Shown: piece by piece, positions 41,312 through 52,200 of the stretch
Layout: each line of letters starts with the position of its first letter
How positions within the stretch are numbered: position 1 is the stretch's first letter
Assembly (NCBI GenBank): GCA_937902995.1
Contig: CALEKY010000002.1
Location: forward strand, 1-60,607
Reading direction: 5' to 3'
Length of the DNA: 60,607 nucleotides
Source of the DNA: an uncultured Sinobacteraceae bacterium
Lineage (GTDB): Bacteria; Pseudomonadota; Gammaproteobacteria; Steroidobacterales; Steroidobacteraceae
Program-made: the position numbers and the translations under genes
Notes under the pieces: model-generated
Seen by the model: the letters and a program-made list of their open reading frames with translations, nothing else
Database searches by the model: none
What the model was told of the DNA's origin: nothing

Positions 41312-44300
41312 ATGAGATCCGTATTGAAGCCTGCGGTCGCTTCAGTCGCTTATCTGTCACTCGTGCACGCGGTCGCAGCGCAGCAGAGCGACCAGAGCGT
41401 GCAGCAGGCCGAGCTCGAAGAAGTGGTCGTCACGGGTACGCTCATCAGCGGGGCGTTGCGGACCGGCTCGATCCCGGTGCAGGTGATCTCCGACCTCGAC
41501 TTGGAAAAGCGCGGTTCCCCTTCGACGCTGGACATGCTCAAGGAGCTTCCGGCGATCTCGAACGCATTCGGCGAGACCAATCGACTCGCCGGTCAGATCG
41601 CGGGCGGTTACACCGTCAACTTGCGCGGCCTGGGTCCTGACAAAACGCTCGTGCTGCTCAACGGCCGTCGCATGCCGACGCTCAACGTCGGCGGCTTCGA
41701 CGGCGCGGTCGATGCGGCGTTGATCCCGAAAGCGGCAATTGCGCGTGTCGAAGTGCTCACGGACGGCGGCGCAGCGACGTACGGATCCGATGCCATTGCC
41801 GGTGTGGTGAACTTCATCACCAAGCCGGACTTCGAGGGCTTGAAGATCGACGGCAACTATACGTACATCAGCGACACCGACGGGGATTACGAAGCCAACA
41901 TCGCTTGGGGTACGACCAAGAGCTGGGGCAATTTCCTGGTCACGCTCGGCTACAACCACCGCTCTGAGCTCAACCAAGCCGATCGCGACTGGGCGATCTA
42001 TGCTTATGACGGCGGACCGCAGCCCACGAGCCGCATCACCAATCCCAACATCAACCCGCAGAACGGGTATGCCGCAAGCGGCAATCCCGGTGCCTACATC
42101 ATCCCGGCGTCGTTCACGGCCGAGGGCTTCACGGTCGGTTCGGGAGCGAACAACGGCAGATCCTTCGTCGATCCAGCTTGCGAAACGTTCGCAGGGTTCC
42201 TCCGCGGCACGGGCAACTCCGCGCGCTGCATCTATCACAATGCGCCGTTCAATGCGCTCGTCGACGACGTCGACGGCTATCAAGTGTTCGCGCAGTTGAA
42301 CGTGGATCTGTCGGCGAATCACCAATTCCATTTCGAGGCGCTGTTCTCGGGACACAACGTTCCGCACGACGTACAGCAGCCGAGCTACGCGCCGAGCAAC
42401 TTCCCGCTGAACGAAGAGTGGGGCGGCAACAATCCCGTTCCGGCGCCAGCGGGTCAGGACCGAATCCGCGGCTACTACATTCCTCCGGAGAATCCGGGGC
42501 TGCAGACGCTCCTCGCGCTGTATCCGGAAGCGTTCTCGGCGCAGGACATCGAACGCATTCAACAGTACGGTGTGATGACGAACAGCGTGGCCGGCGCATG
42601 GCGTCCGTACGGCTACGGCGGCAATCCGCTCACCGGCGACGCATTCCGTTCCAAGCGCGAAGGCAACGCCTTCCGCATTTCGACAGGGTTCAGCGGCGAC
42701 CTGCCATTCAACATGCGTTACGACGCGAACGTGACGTACGGGCGTTACGTTTTCGAGCGCTATACCGCGGAAATCGTGGTGGAGAACCTGCAATGGGCAT
42801 TGCGTGGTCTCGGCGGTTTCGGATGCACGCCGGGCGGCAGCGATCCGGCGACGAGCACGCCGGGCCAGGGGCCCTGCCTGTGGTTCAACCCGTTCTCGAC
42901 TGGCGTCGAGCGCAATGCGCAGACCGGACAGATCAATCCGATGTATGCCGCCGCCGTCGCGCTCAATCCGCAAGCGGCGAACTCTCGCGAAGTCGCGGAA
43001 TACTTGCAGGCGTACGGCTACGACTTCCACAACGAGAACCGCACGGGAACGATCGATCTGGCGCTGAGCGGTCAGCTCCCGTGGCAGCTGTGGGCGGGTC
43101 GAAACATCTCCTGGGCTCTCGGTGCGCAATACTTGCGCTCCTGGGACATTCAGGAGGTGCCGCCGGAAACGAATCTGGATACGGCGCCGTGTCCGGCAAC
43201 CGGCGTCACGGATTGCCTTTCGCGCACGGGACCGCTCACGTTCTTCGGCGCGCTGCCTGGCTATGACCTGGTCACGTCGCGCTACGCGATCTACGGCGAG
43301 CTGCACTTGCCGATCACGGCCGATCTCGAAGCGCAGGTCGCGGCGCGCTATGAAGATCTCGGTGATGCGGGCACGACGACCGATCCGAAACTCGCGTTGC
43401 GTTGGCAGGTGACGGATTGGTTGGCGATGCGCGGCTCGGCGAGCACTACGTTCCGTGCACCGTCGCCGTGGAGCGCCACGGGTATGGTGACGAGCGGCTT
43501 CGTCGTCGCGCAACTCGGTCAGTTCAAGGCTACGGACAGATTCGGTAATCCGAACCTGCGTCCCGAGTCCGCCGAGAACTACAACCTCGGCCTCATCTTC
43601 ACGACCGATTTCGGTCTGACGGCGAGCGTCGACTATTACGAGATTCACTTGAAGGACGTCATCGAGACCGATAGCGCGGCCAACATGGTGGCGGCGTTCT
43701 TCGGCTCGAGCGTCAGCAGCCCGAACCACTGCACATCCGATCCCAACGATCCGTACTGGGGATTGCAGCAGCGCTTCACCTTCACGGGCGGCGTTGGCGA
43801 TCCTGCCACGTGCGGGCTGCAGAATCTGCAGCGCATCCGTCTGACGAGCGACAACAAGCAGGACTACGACGTCACAGGTATCGACGTGGTGATCGACTAC
43901 CGCTTGCCGTTCTCAGTGTTCGGCGGCGATATGCGTATCGGCGCCGACGGCAACTACGTGTTCAAGTATCGCGGTACGGGTAGCTACACCGAAGGCATCC
44001 TGATCACCCAAGGTCGCGACTACGCCGGTACGACCAATTTCAATGCCTTGCCGCGATGGAAGGGCAACCTGTACGTGGAGTACGCCTGGGGTTCGCACAA
44101 CGTCCGCGCGACGATTCATTACGTCGACGGGCTCGAGAACGACTCGCCGTCGATCTTCCCGGCGAACGCCACGAACTTGTTCGCGAAGCGCATGGAGCCG
44201 TGGAAGCCGATCGATCTCGTGTATCGTGCCGAGCTGCCGTGGGATACCGTCGTGACGGCGAGCGTGTTCAACTTGCTCGACCGCGATCCGCCTGCGATGC

Positions 44301-44380
44301 GGCAGGACTTCGGCTACAACACGTTTACGGCCAATCCGCTCGGCCGCTACTTCCGCTTGGCTCTGTCGAAGAAGTTCTGA
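41312..44380 (+). CDS. TonB-dependent outer-membrane receptor
   Basis: The 1022-residue receptor has a signal peptide (VAYLSLVHAVAAQQ) and a TonB-box-like LEEVVVTG. The plug domain carries PVQVISDLDLEKRGSPS, AGGYTVNLRGLGPDKTLVLL and GAATYGSDAIAGVVNFIT, and the 22-strand barrel ends GRYFRLALSKKF. Length and plug resemble receptors for large or hydrophobic organic substrates rather than small siderophores. AGGGGGA supports ATG 41312. Its position between the quinoprotein operon and the DUF6351 gene suggests it imports the island's substrate. There is no N-terminal signalling domain for an anti-sigma partner. Confidence 0.92.
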   Translation: MRSVLKPAVASVAYLSLVHAVAAQQSDQSVQQAELEEVVVTGTLISGALRTGSIPVQVISDLDLEKRGSPSTLDMLKELPAISNAFGETNRLAGQIAGGYTVNLRGLGPDKTLVLLNGRRMPTLNVGGFDGAVDAALIPKAAIARVEVLTDGGAATYGSDAIAGVVNFITKPDFEGLKIDGNYTYISDTDGDYEANIAWGTTKSWGNFLVTLGYNHRSELNQADRDWAIYAYDGGPQPTSRITNPNINPQNGYAASGNPGAYIIPASFTAEGFTVGSGANNGRSFVDPACETFAGFLRGTGNSARCIYHNAPFNALVDDVDGYQVFAQLNVDLSANHQFHFEALFSGHNVPHDVQQPSYAPSNFPLNEEWGGNNPVPAPAGQDRIRGYYIPPENPGLQTLLALYPEAFSAQDIERIQQYGVMTNSVAGAWRPYGYGGNPLTGDAFRSKREGNAFRISTGFSGDLPFNMRYDANVTYGRYVFERYTAEIVVENLQWALRGLGGFGCTPGGSDPATSTPGQGPCLWFNPFSTGVERNAQTGQINPMYAAAVALNPQAANSREVAEYLQAYGYDFHNENRTGTIDLALSGQLPWQLWAGRNISWALGAQYLRSWDIQEVPPETNLDTAPCPATGVTDCLSRTGPLTFFGALPGYDLVTSRYAIYGELHLPITADLEAQVAARYEDLGDAGTTTDPKLALRWQVTDWLAMRGSASTTFRAPSPWSATGMVTSGFVVAQLGQFKATDRFGNPNLRPESAENYNLGLIFTTDFGLTASVDYYEIHLKDVIETDSAANMVAAFFGSSVSSPNHCTSDPNDPYWGLQQRFTFTGGVGDPATCGLQNLQRIRLTSDNKQDYDVTGIDVVIDYRLPFSVFGGDMRIGADGNYVFKYRGTGSYTEGILITQGRDYAGTTNFNALPRWKGNLYVEYAWGSHNVRATIHYVDGLENDSPSIFPANATNLFAKRMEPWKPIDLVYRAELPWDTVVTASVFNLLDRDPPAMRQDFGYNTFTANPLGRYFRLALSKKF

Positions 44381-44410
44381 TTCGCCGGTGGGCCAGTATC
44401 CGGGTGCCGC

Positions 44411-46456
44411 TCAATAGGTTTGCCACACGCCTTTGAGCGGTGCCCGGTACATTCCGGGATGCGACCAGTCGCAGACGCCTTCCGGAAAAATGCGTTGCAG
44501 GCGCGCGCGTTCGGCTTCGGTGAACTCGACCGAGTAGTCTGACCAGTCGATCGGCTTCAGCTTGCATTTCCAAATGTCGCCTGCGAGCGGCGCTCCAGCC
44601 GCCAGGCGCGGACTCGAGTGCGGCGGATACAGACGATTGCACTCGCTATTCGCACCGTAGACCGCCGGCTCGGCAATTTTCCTTCCGTCTTCGGTCCAGC
44701 AGGCGTCGGTGAGCGCAGCCGGTCGTGCACTGAGCGTTTTCTCGCGCGGCGTTCGTTCCGATGTATCGGCCGTCAGCGCATCGAGCCACTGTTCCATGTG
44801 CGACAGCAGCTCGGCCTGGACTTGCTGGAACACGGCGCCCTTTGGCGCGCGCAGGATCACTTGATTGTCGGCATCGCCGTTCTCCGCGATGAGCCGAGCG
44901 CGAGCGCGGAACGAGTGATAGCTCTCGTGAAAGTTGCCCTCGGCATCGAGATACGCGCGTGCATCGATGATGGGGATCCATGCAAGGCTGCCTTTGCCCG
45001 TGACGGTCTTGCCCGATTCGTATGCGATTCGAATGGCCTCGGGATCGCCCACCGTGCGTTGCGGCTGACGATTCGTCTCGATGTCATAGCCGCCGATCTT
45101 CTCGTTGAGATCTAAGAACTGTTCCTTGGTGATGATCCCTTCGTTGAGCGCGCGCAAGCCGTACTGCACGCCGACATTGTCGTGGGGGCGACGTGCGAAG
45201 CCGGTCTTCGGATCGCGTCCGAAGATGTTCACCATGCCGTCGTAAACCGAGCAGCGCGCGCCGCCGGGATTGCGCGTGGGGTGATAGCGAAGCGACTCAG
45301 GGATACTCGCGTCGCAATCCTTGGGATCGAGCCGGCCGGGACGGTTCGCGAGCGAATCGTCGCACGTCGCCCATGTCGATACGCCGGTGATGGCGACCTT
45401 TTGTTCTTCCGTCAGCGTCGTGGAATTGAGGTACGGACGCAGCAAGAGCCGGCAATCCTCGCTCTCGATGAAATACGTGATGGCATCGGCGAAGGACGTC
45501 AGCGGTACGATGCCGTCGAGCAGGCCGGGATAGTTCTGCGCGATCTCGTATTGCGCCATCGCGCCGCCGGAGCTGCCCCAACCGATCGTGTACTTCGGTA
45601 CGCCGATCGTTTCGATGAACCGCTCCTTGACCATCATGAGCGTTTCGGCCGATACGACGCCGTTGCAGTTGTTGCCGAAGACGTTCAGGGAGGAAGAGGC
45701 GACGGCATAGCCGCGCGACAGATGTAGATCGTTCAGAACGCCGCCATTGCTCTTGCCTTGCACGTAGCCGGCCATGCAGCTGCCGCCGAAGGTGTAGATC
45801 AAACGTCCGTTCCAAGCGCCTTCGAGCTTGGCAATTTGATAGACCGCGCGATTGATGGTGCCCGTCTCGACACGGACGATGTACGGCACGGACTGACCGT
45901 TCACTTCGATCGTCGCGAGGTCGTCCGGCCGATCGTCGGGCGAGTTGAGCGGCTTGAATGCGGCAGCACCGGTGCTTTGCGAGCTCGTGGGCTTGTACAG
46001 CCACTTCACCCGGGTTTCGGCGCTGCAGTTCTCATCGAGCGGCGGACCGAGATCCCACAGCTCGGTCTGACATATATAAGGAGTCTGATGCGGACCCGAG
46101 AACACCGGGCCCGTGATCGGATAGTTGACGAGATCGATTGATGCTGTGTCCGATCCCTGGCGCACGACCAAGGTGTTCGCGCCGAGGCGTAGCCCCTTGA
46201 GGAGCCCGACGATGCTTCGCTCGCCCTCGGTCCGGACGTCGGTCCACTGCGCGTCGCCGTCGTTGACCGTCGACGCCCAATCGGAGCTCGCATCGATGCC
46301 ATCGATCCTGATGAGCGCATCGCCACCCGTGATCATGTCCGGCCGGCTGGAAAGCACCTCGATACGCAGACCGGATTCCGAGCCGCTCGGCGATGAGCAC
46401 GATGCGAGAAGAGCCAACAGCGCGGCGATGGCGGGGCGGGTCGGCGTGAGTCGCAT
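44411..46456 (-). CDS. DUF6351 family hydrolase-like lipoprotein
   Basis: The 681-residue lipoprotein (signal LLALLASC) has an N-terminal beta domain (SGLRIEVLSSRPDMITGGDA, TGPVFSGPHQTPYICQTELW) and an alpha/beta-hydrolase-like core. In that core YTIGWGSSGGAMAQYEIAQN offers Ser in GSSGG as nucleophile. The C-terminal part carries WIPIIDARAYLD and ENGDADNQVILRAPKG, the latter placing Asp/His candidates. DUF6351 proteins are uncharacterised exported esterase-like proteins. Several Cys pairs suggest disulfides. It is convergent with the TonB receptor with 30 bases between stops. In context it may cleave the oxidised substrate at the outer membrane. Confidence 0.8.
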   Translation of the reverse strand: MRLTPTRPAIAALLALLASCSSPSGSESGLRIEVLSSRPDMITGGDALIRIDGIDASSDWASTVNDGDAQWTDVRTEGERSIVGLLKGLRLGANTLVVRQGSDTASIDLVNYPITGPVFSGPHQTPYICQTELWDLGPPLDENCSAETRVKWLYKPTSSQSTGAAAFKPLNSPDDRPDDLATIEVNGQSVPYIVRVETGTINRAVYQIAKLEGAWNGRLIYTFGGSCMAGYVQGKSNGGVLNDLHLSRGYAVASSSLNVFGNNCNGVVSAETLMMVKERFIETIGVPKYTIGWGSSGGAMAQYEIAQNYPGLLDGIVPLTSFADAITYFIESEDCRLLLRPYLNSTTLTEEQKVAITGVSTWATCDDSLANRPGRLDPKDCDASIPESLRYHPTRNPGGARCSVYDGMVNIFGRDPKTGFARRPHDNVGVQYGLRALNEGIITKEQFLDLNEKIGGYDIETNRQPQRTVGDPEAIRIAYESGKTVTGKGSLAWIPIIDARAYLDAEGNFHESYHSFRARARLIAENGDADNQVILRAPKGAVFQQVQAELLSHMEQWLDALTADTSERTPREKTLSARPAALTDACWTEDGRKIAEPAVYGANSECNRLYPPHSSPRLAAGAPLAGDIWKCKLKPIDWSDYSVEFTEAERARLQRIFPEGVCDWSHPGMYRAPLKGVWQTY

Positions 46457-46594
46457 ATCGACGCCTCTTATTGGTGAGATTGTTTAGGACAGGCGATGTA
46501 TAGCACAGGCCGCACATTCGGGCCGGCATCTTCAAAGATCTTTGGACTGTAGCAGTACGACTCGTCTCCTCGAATGGAAGCTTTCTCCGCCGGA

Positions 46595-47197
46595 TTATTT
46601 CGCGGAGGCTGTCCCGTTCGATCTGTTACGTTGCCGCTGTTCCGCGATCCACGCTCGTGCACCCGCGATCTTCGTCGCGTCCTCGTCTGACGTCGAGCTC
46701 GTCCATTCTTCCATCGCATCCAACAGCTTCTTGGCGAGTTCTCGATCGAGCGCATACAGGCGCAAGTAATTGAAGCGGGCGCGGTCGAAGTCGCCCAATC
46801 CCAAGTACGCCTCGCCTTGATACTCGATTGCGTAGACGTAATCGGGTTTCAGCTCGAGCGCAGTTCGGTATGCCTCGAGAGATGCTTTGTAACGGCCGAG
46901 CTTGCGGTGGATGTAGCCCAAGTACGTATGTGCTTCGTACATCGCGGGCTCGGCGCGAACGGCTTCCTCGAAGGCGGCTTGCGCACGTCGATAGATCTCG
47001 ATGGCTTTATCGGCACTCGGTTCGGATGCGGCGATTTCATCGAGCGTCCAGACGCCGGCGGCGTAGGCATCGCGGGCACGTTGGCTGTAAACGACGCCGC
47101 CATCGAGCGGTCGTGCCATGTATTGACGCGGCTCTTCGGCGAACGTGGCAAGCGCGACCAATAGAAGCGTCGAAGCGAGCGTGATGCGAGTGTGCAT
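46595..47197 (-). CDS. TPR-repeat exported protein
   Basis: The 200-residue protein has a signal peptide (ITLASTLLLVALATFAEEP) and three TPR-like helical pairs at about 60-155 (AIEIYRRAQAAFEEAVRAEP, YEAHTYLGYIHRKLGRYKAS, VYAIEYQGEAYLGLGDFDRA). A Gln/Arg-rich tail follows. GGAG lies seven bases before ATG 47197. It probably scaffolds periplasmic complexes. It follows a larger TPR gene across a terminator-like hairpin, so it may have its own promoter. Confidence 0.75.
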   Translation of the reverse strand: MHTRITLASTLLLVALATFAEEPRQYMARPLDGGVVYSQRARDAYAAGVWTLDEIAASEPSADKAIEIYRRAQAAFEEAVRAEPAMYEAHTYLGYIHRKLGRYKASLEAYRTALELKPDYVYAIEYQGEAYLGLGDFDRARFNYLRLYALDRELAKKLLDAMEEWTSSTSDEDATKIAGARAWIAEQRQRNRSNGTASAK

Positions 47198-47270
47198 GAA
47201 GATTCTCCGGTGCAGCATGCTTCACGGCCGCTAGTTGGACGAACGAGAGGTCGTGCGCACGACACGCGGT

Positions 47271-47298
47271 CCGCCCCTCTCGGCAAGAAGAGGGGCGG
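47271..47298 (-). terminator. Hairpin after the large TPR gene
   Basis: CCGCCCCTCT and AGAGGGGCGG form a perfect ten-base stem with an eight-base loop, eleven bases after the stop of the large TPR gene on the minus strand. There is no T-run, so it could be a rho-type or attenuating structure. Confidence 0.55.
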
Positions 47299-47308
47299 AA
47301 CATCGCGA

Positions 47309-49015
47309 TCAGAATCGGGAGGAGGTCAGCTCGATGTCCGCGTGCTTCCATGCTTCGCGGAAATCCGCTTCGACCGCCTTCGCCATTTCGGTCTTGCCTT
47401 GCGCGCGAAGCGCTCTTGCGAGACCGAACAGCGCCCAGCCGTTCTTGGGATGCACGGCGAGGTCGTCCCAGTACACGGTTTCGGCCTCATCGAACCGGCC
47501 GGCGAGCATCAGTACTGCGGCGAGCGAATGACGAACGGGATAGTGCCAATCGTCGGGCTCGGTGTACGCGAGCGCATCCTGCAAGCGCACGGCTTTTTCT
47601 AGGTGCGCAATGGCTTTGTCGTAATCGCGTTGCTCGGCAGCGAGCTCGCCCGCCAGTGTTTCGTGGGCGATCCGCAGCACTGCATCCGGCAAGTTCGCGG
47701 ACATGGACGCCGGTGTGGCGATGAGCTGCGGATCCTCCGCGATCTTCTTGAGGGCAGCGAGCTCTTTGCGCGCCTCCGCAAACTTGCCTTTACGCGCGAA
47801 GGCCATACCGCGTGCATAGTGTCGCACGCCGCGCGTGAACGGCGAGTCGAACCGCAGCGCAGGCAACGCGAGGATCTCGTCCCACTTGCCGAAGCGCACG
47901 AGCGCGTAATCCTCGGTGAGCAGGAACGTTTGCAGGATCGGCATCTCCTTCACGGTTTGCGGCGGGATCGAATCGGCCGTCTTGCGTGCGGAGGCGATGG
48001 CCAGCTCGCTTTGCCCTGCCATCGTCGCGCCGAACCAAAGGAAATGAATGTTGTGCGGGTAGTACCCGAGCGGATACAAGCCCTGCGCACGACATTGAGT
48101 GATGTAGTCCTCGTCCGCGAGGATCGCCAGTTGATTCGCCTTCACGACATCGGCATAGCGGCCGACTCGTTGATAAATGTGCCCGGGCATGTGGACCAGG
48201 TGGCCGGCCGCAGGTGCGAGCGGCAGCAAGCGGTCGGCGGATGCCTCGGCGCGCTCCGGCGTGCGGCTGCCTTCCCATAGATGAATGTGAAGATGCAGCG
48301 CGCCTGGATGCTCCGGATTCTTTGCGAGCACGCCGTCGAGCGCCTTGATGATCTCGGGTGTCCCGCCGTGAGGTCGGCCGTCCCGCAGCCAGTAATCCCA
48401 CGGCTGAAGATCCATCAAGGCTTCGGCGTACAAAGTCGCCGCATCCTGATCGTCGGGATATTTCTCGTGCAGGAGGCGCATGGCGCCGGCGTAGGCTTGG
48501 TCCGCGGCCTTGCGGTCCTCGGGTCTGCCGGTGTAGCGCACCGCAAGCGCATCGATGTAGTCGCGTTCGCGCTGACTGACATGATCTTTCAGCGCGATGG
48601 CCTTCTGGATCAGCGCGTGCGCCTTCGGCTCGTCTTCGGGCGCCATCGGAGCGTTGATGTTCGGGCCGAGCACGAGCGCTTGGCCCCAGTAAGCCATCGC
48701 GGCGTGCGGGTCCAGCCGCGCAGCCTCGGCGAACGCGCGGCCGGCCTCCGCATGATTGAAGCCGTACGTCAGATTCAAGCCCTGATTCATGAACAGGCGC
48801 GCTTGCTCGGAATGCGTCGTGACCGGAAAGACGTGCTTGCCGACGTTCTGCAGTCGGGGTGCGAGCGCCCCTGTGGGCGATGGCTTGGAAGCGCCTTCCG
48901 AATCGTAATGTTTGTGAACGGGTGTCTGTGCCGGCACAGCGCTCGGAGCGATCAGGGCCAAACCGATTAGCGGTGTGACCAAGCAAAAGTGTCGATAGAG
49001 ATTGCGAGTACGCAC
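47309..49015 (-). CDS. Large TPR-repeat exported protein
   Basis: The 568-residue protein starts at GTG 49015, placed seven bases after GGAGG. It has a signal peptide (LVTPLIGLALIAPSAVPAQ) and a long helical-repeat array. Key segments are LFMNQGLNLTYGFNHAEAGR, AAMAYWGQALVLGPNINAP, LHLHIHLWEGSRTPERAEAS and HLVHMPGHIYQRVGRYADVV. The His-rich H-x-H and MPGHIY motifs recur in this family of secreted TPR proteins and might bind metal, but no function is known. The longer upstream frame from 49180 is unsupported. Confidence 0.82.
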   Translation of the reverse strand: MRTRNLYRHFCLVTPLIGLALIAPSAVPAQTPVHKHYDSEGASKPSPTGALAPRLQNVGKHVFPVTTHSEQARLFMNQGLNLTYGFNHAEAGRAFAEAARLDPHAAMAYWGQALVLGPNINAPMAPEDEPKAHALIQKAIALKDHVSQRERDYIDALAVRYTGRPEDRKAADQAYAGAMRLLHEKYPDDQDAATLYAEALMDLQPWDYWLRDGRPHGGTPEIIKALDGVLAKNPEHPGALHLHIHLWEGSRTPERAEASADRLLPLAPAAGHLVHMPGHIYQRVGRYADVVKANQLAILADEDYITQCRAQGLYPLGYYPHNIHFLWFGATMAGQSELAIASARKTADSIPPQTVKEMPILQTFLLTEDYALVRFGKWDEILALPALRFDSPFTRGVRHYARGMAFARKGKFAEARKELAALKKIAEDPQLIATPASMSANLPDAVLRIAHETLAGELAAEQRDYDKAIAHLEKAVRLQDALAYTEPDDWHYPVRHSLAAVLMLAGRFDEAETVYWDDLAVHPKNGWALFGLARALRAQGKTEMAKAVEADFREAWKHADIELTSSRF

Positions 49016-49133
49016 GATATCGCCTCCCTGGAAATGGAGCCAGGACGGTACAACCCGTTCGTGACGCGGTCGTGCAAGGTGGCGTGAAAAGGCCGTGAAA
49101 GCGCGAGAGTCCTGTGCTGCGACAGCACAAGAC

Positions 49134-49243
49134 GCAATTGACAATTGGTCATGGACAATTGACAACGGCGAAGGGTGCAAGCCATCGCCCAGCGCCCGCT
49201 CTTACTGTTGCCCGCCACCTGTCGCCTGCTATCTGTAGCCTGA
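49134..49243. repeat. CAATTGACAATT and CTGTAGCCTG words before the GH94 gene
   Basis: CAATTGACAATTGGTCATGG with ACAATTGACAAC (49135-49166), then GCCACCTGTCGCCTGCTATC and TGTAGCCTGACG (49208-49242), almost fill the 5' region of the GH94 gene. Only seven bases separate the last word from its start codon. Confidence 0.75.
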
Positions 49244-49249
49244 CGAAGA

Positions 49250-52200
49250 ATGTCCGTCCCCATGCGCATCTCCAGTCCATCCGGCCTCGCGGTTGAGCTG
49301 ACTTCCGCCGGCTCGCTGCGCCGCATGCAGTTCGGATCGACATGCATCAACTTGTTTCTCGGCAACGAGGTGGAGGGCGGTCCGACGAACATCTACTTGC
49401 GCCGGACCGACACGCGCGAGTTCGTGCCGTTGCTGGGGCCGCAAAGCCCTACCGCATTCAGTGCCGAATCCGAGCGCCGCATCGTCGGCGAGGGCCGTTG
49501 GCATGGGCTGCACTATCGCATCGAGCTGTGTCTAGCCTCGGATGTTGCGGCATGGTTTTGGCACGTATGGATCGCGAACGAGTCGTCCGACCCGCAGCGC
49601 GTCGACTTGATCCACGCGCAGGACATCGCGCTCGCGCCATACGCCATGGTGCGCACGAACGAGTACTACGTGAGTCAATACGTCGATCGCGCGCCGCTCG
49701 TGCATCCTCAGCGTGGAACCGTCATCGCTTCGCGTCAGAACCTGCCTGCAAACGGTTGCCATCCGTGGTGTGCGCTCGGCTCGTTGCGCAAGACGGTGGC
49801 CTATGCGACCGATGCGCTGCAGTTTCATGGTTTGGCGACGCGCGCCGCGCTGGCACCGGTCAGTCTGGTCAATCGACTGAGCTCGCGCCGCCTGCAGCAC
49901 GAACACTCGATGGCTGTGTTGCAGGAGGACGAGCTGGAGCTGATCCCTGGCGCGCACGTGCATGGGGGCTTCTTCGGCATCGTGCTTGCCGATCATCCCG
50001 CTGCGACCGACTCCTCCGATCTCGCACACGTGGATCGAGTCCTCGCCTTGCCTGAGGCGATTGCGCCGAACGTCGCTTCGCGCGGTGTCGCTCGAGGACC
50101 GCGCAGTCGCTCGCTTTTCGTTACGGCGCCCAAGCTCGTAGCCCTGGATCTGTCACTGGACGATCAACACGCGCTATTCGGACCCGGCCGCCGACACGTC
50201 GAAACCGATGCGCACGGCAAGCGCCTGTCGTTCTTTTGCGGCGCGCAGTCGCACATCGTGTTGCGCTCGAAAGAGTTGCACGTCGAGCGCCCGCACGGTC
50301 ATGTGCTCAAAACCGGAAACAACCTCACGCCGGACGAGCGGGCATTGACGTCGACCGTATGGATGAGCGGCGTGTTCAATTCGATGCTCACTCAGGGGCA
50401 CGTGAGCTTCAACCGGCTGCTGTCCGTGCAGCGTAGTTACTTGAGCTTGTTCCGCTCCCAAGGGCAACGCGTGTTCGTGGAACTGAACGGTCAATGGCAG
50501 CTCCTCGATCTGCCTTCGGCGTTCGAGATGCAGCCGGAGAGCTGCCGTTGGATCTATCGCCATGCCGAGGGGTTGATCGAGGTGCGCGTTTCGGCACGGA
50601 GCGATGCCCATGAGATTCGAGTCGAGCTCAACGTGCTTCTCGGTGAGCCGGTGCGGTTTCTCGTCACGCACCACATTGCGCTCGACGGCGACGACGGCGC
50701 AACGCTTGCGCCCGCTGTTTTCGAGCATCGCGGCGCCGAGGTGCACATCATGCCCCCGCCAGGCTCCGAGTTGGCGGAACGATTCCCAGGCGGAGCATTC
50801 GTCCTGGCCGCAGATTCGGGGACGACGTTCGAGCAAGTCGCAGGCGATGAAGTCCTTTTCGAAGATCGGCAATCGCGCAACGAGCCGTTCGTGTGCGTCA
50901 CGACGACGCGTACGACGCGGGCCGGATTGCGGATCGTCGGACGCTTGGTGCGGAACGGCGATGTCCCGTCCGGACCGCAAGGCGAGCGTGCGATCGATCG
51001 AGTGTTGTTCTTTGCGCCGGAGACCAGTCCGATCGCCGAGCGACTCGAGCGGCTCGGCGAGATCGTTCCCTGGTTCACGCACAATGCGCTGATTCACTAT
51101 CTGTCGCCGCGAGGCTTGGAGCAATTCACCGGCGGAGGATGGGGGACGCGGGACGTGACTCAGGGGCCCGTGGAGCTCTTGCTCGCGTCCGGTCACACCG
51201 AGCCCATTCGCGACTTGCTGTTACGCGTGATGCGTGCACAGCGAGCCGATGGCGATTGGCCGCAGTGGTTCATGTTCTTCGATCGTTATCGCGAGATTCG
51301 TGCAGCGGATTCGCACGGAGACATCGTATTTTGGCCCGTGCTGGCACTTGCGCAGTACTTGATCGCTTCGGCGGATGAGAGTGTGCTCGATGAGCGTGTC
51401 CCGTACTTCGACGGTGCCGATGCGACGGTGTGGGAGCACGTGGAGCGAGCGCTCGCCGTGATCGAGCGCCGAACGATCCGCGGGACGGCGCTCGCGGCCT
51501 ACGGTCACGGCGATTGGAACGATGCATTGCAACCAGCCGATCCCGCGCTGCGCGAGCGCATGTGTAGCGCGTGGACGGTCACTTTGCATCATCAGATGCT
51601 CACGACGCTCGCCCGTGCACTGCGGGCGGTCGGACGGGCGGAACATGCTCCGCGGTTCGAGCAATGGGCGGAGGTTGTGCGCCGAGACTTTCAGCGTCTG
51701 CTCGTCGTCGACGGTGTGCTTGCCGGATACGCAGTGTTCGAAGGCAGCGACGTGCGCTATCTCCTGCATCCGCGCGACGAGATCACGGGCGTCAAGTACA
51801 GCGCGCTCGCGATGATCCACGCCTTGCTCGAAGGTCTGTTTTCGCCGGAGCAGGCGCGCGCGCATCTCGCGATCATGGACGAGCACCTGTTGGGTCCCGA
51901 CGGAATCCGTCTGTTCGATCGGCCGATGGCCTATCACGGCGGGCCGCAGCGCTTGTTTCAACGCGCGGAGAGTGCCGCGTTCTTCGGCCGGGAAATCGGG
52001 CTGATGTACATGCATGCTCACTTGCGCTATGCGCAGGCGCTTGCGTTCGTCGGCGAAGCCGACCGGTTCTTCCGCGCACTGTGCCAGGCGAACCCCATCT
52101 CGATCCGTACGCTCGTGCCCCAGGCGACGCTGCGGCAGGCGAACTGCTATTACTCGAGCTCCGATGCGGCGTTCGAAGACCGCTATCAAGCAAGCGACCA

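Noticed and set aside
41357..43729. A 790-codon minus-strand frame opposite the TonB receptor
   Set aside because: It is a reverse-frame shadow of a well-supported receptor gene and has no recognisable domain or ribosome site.
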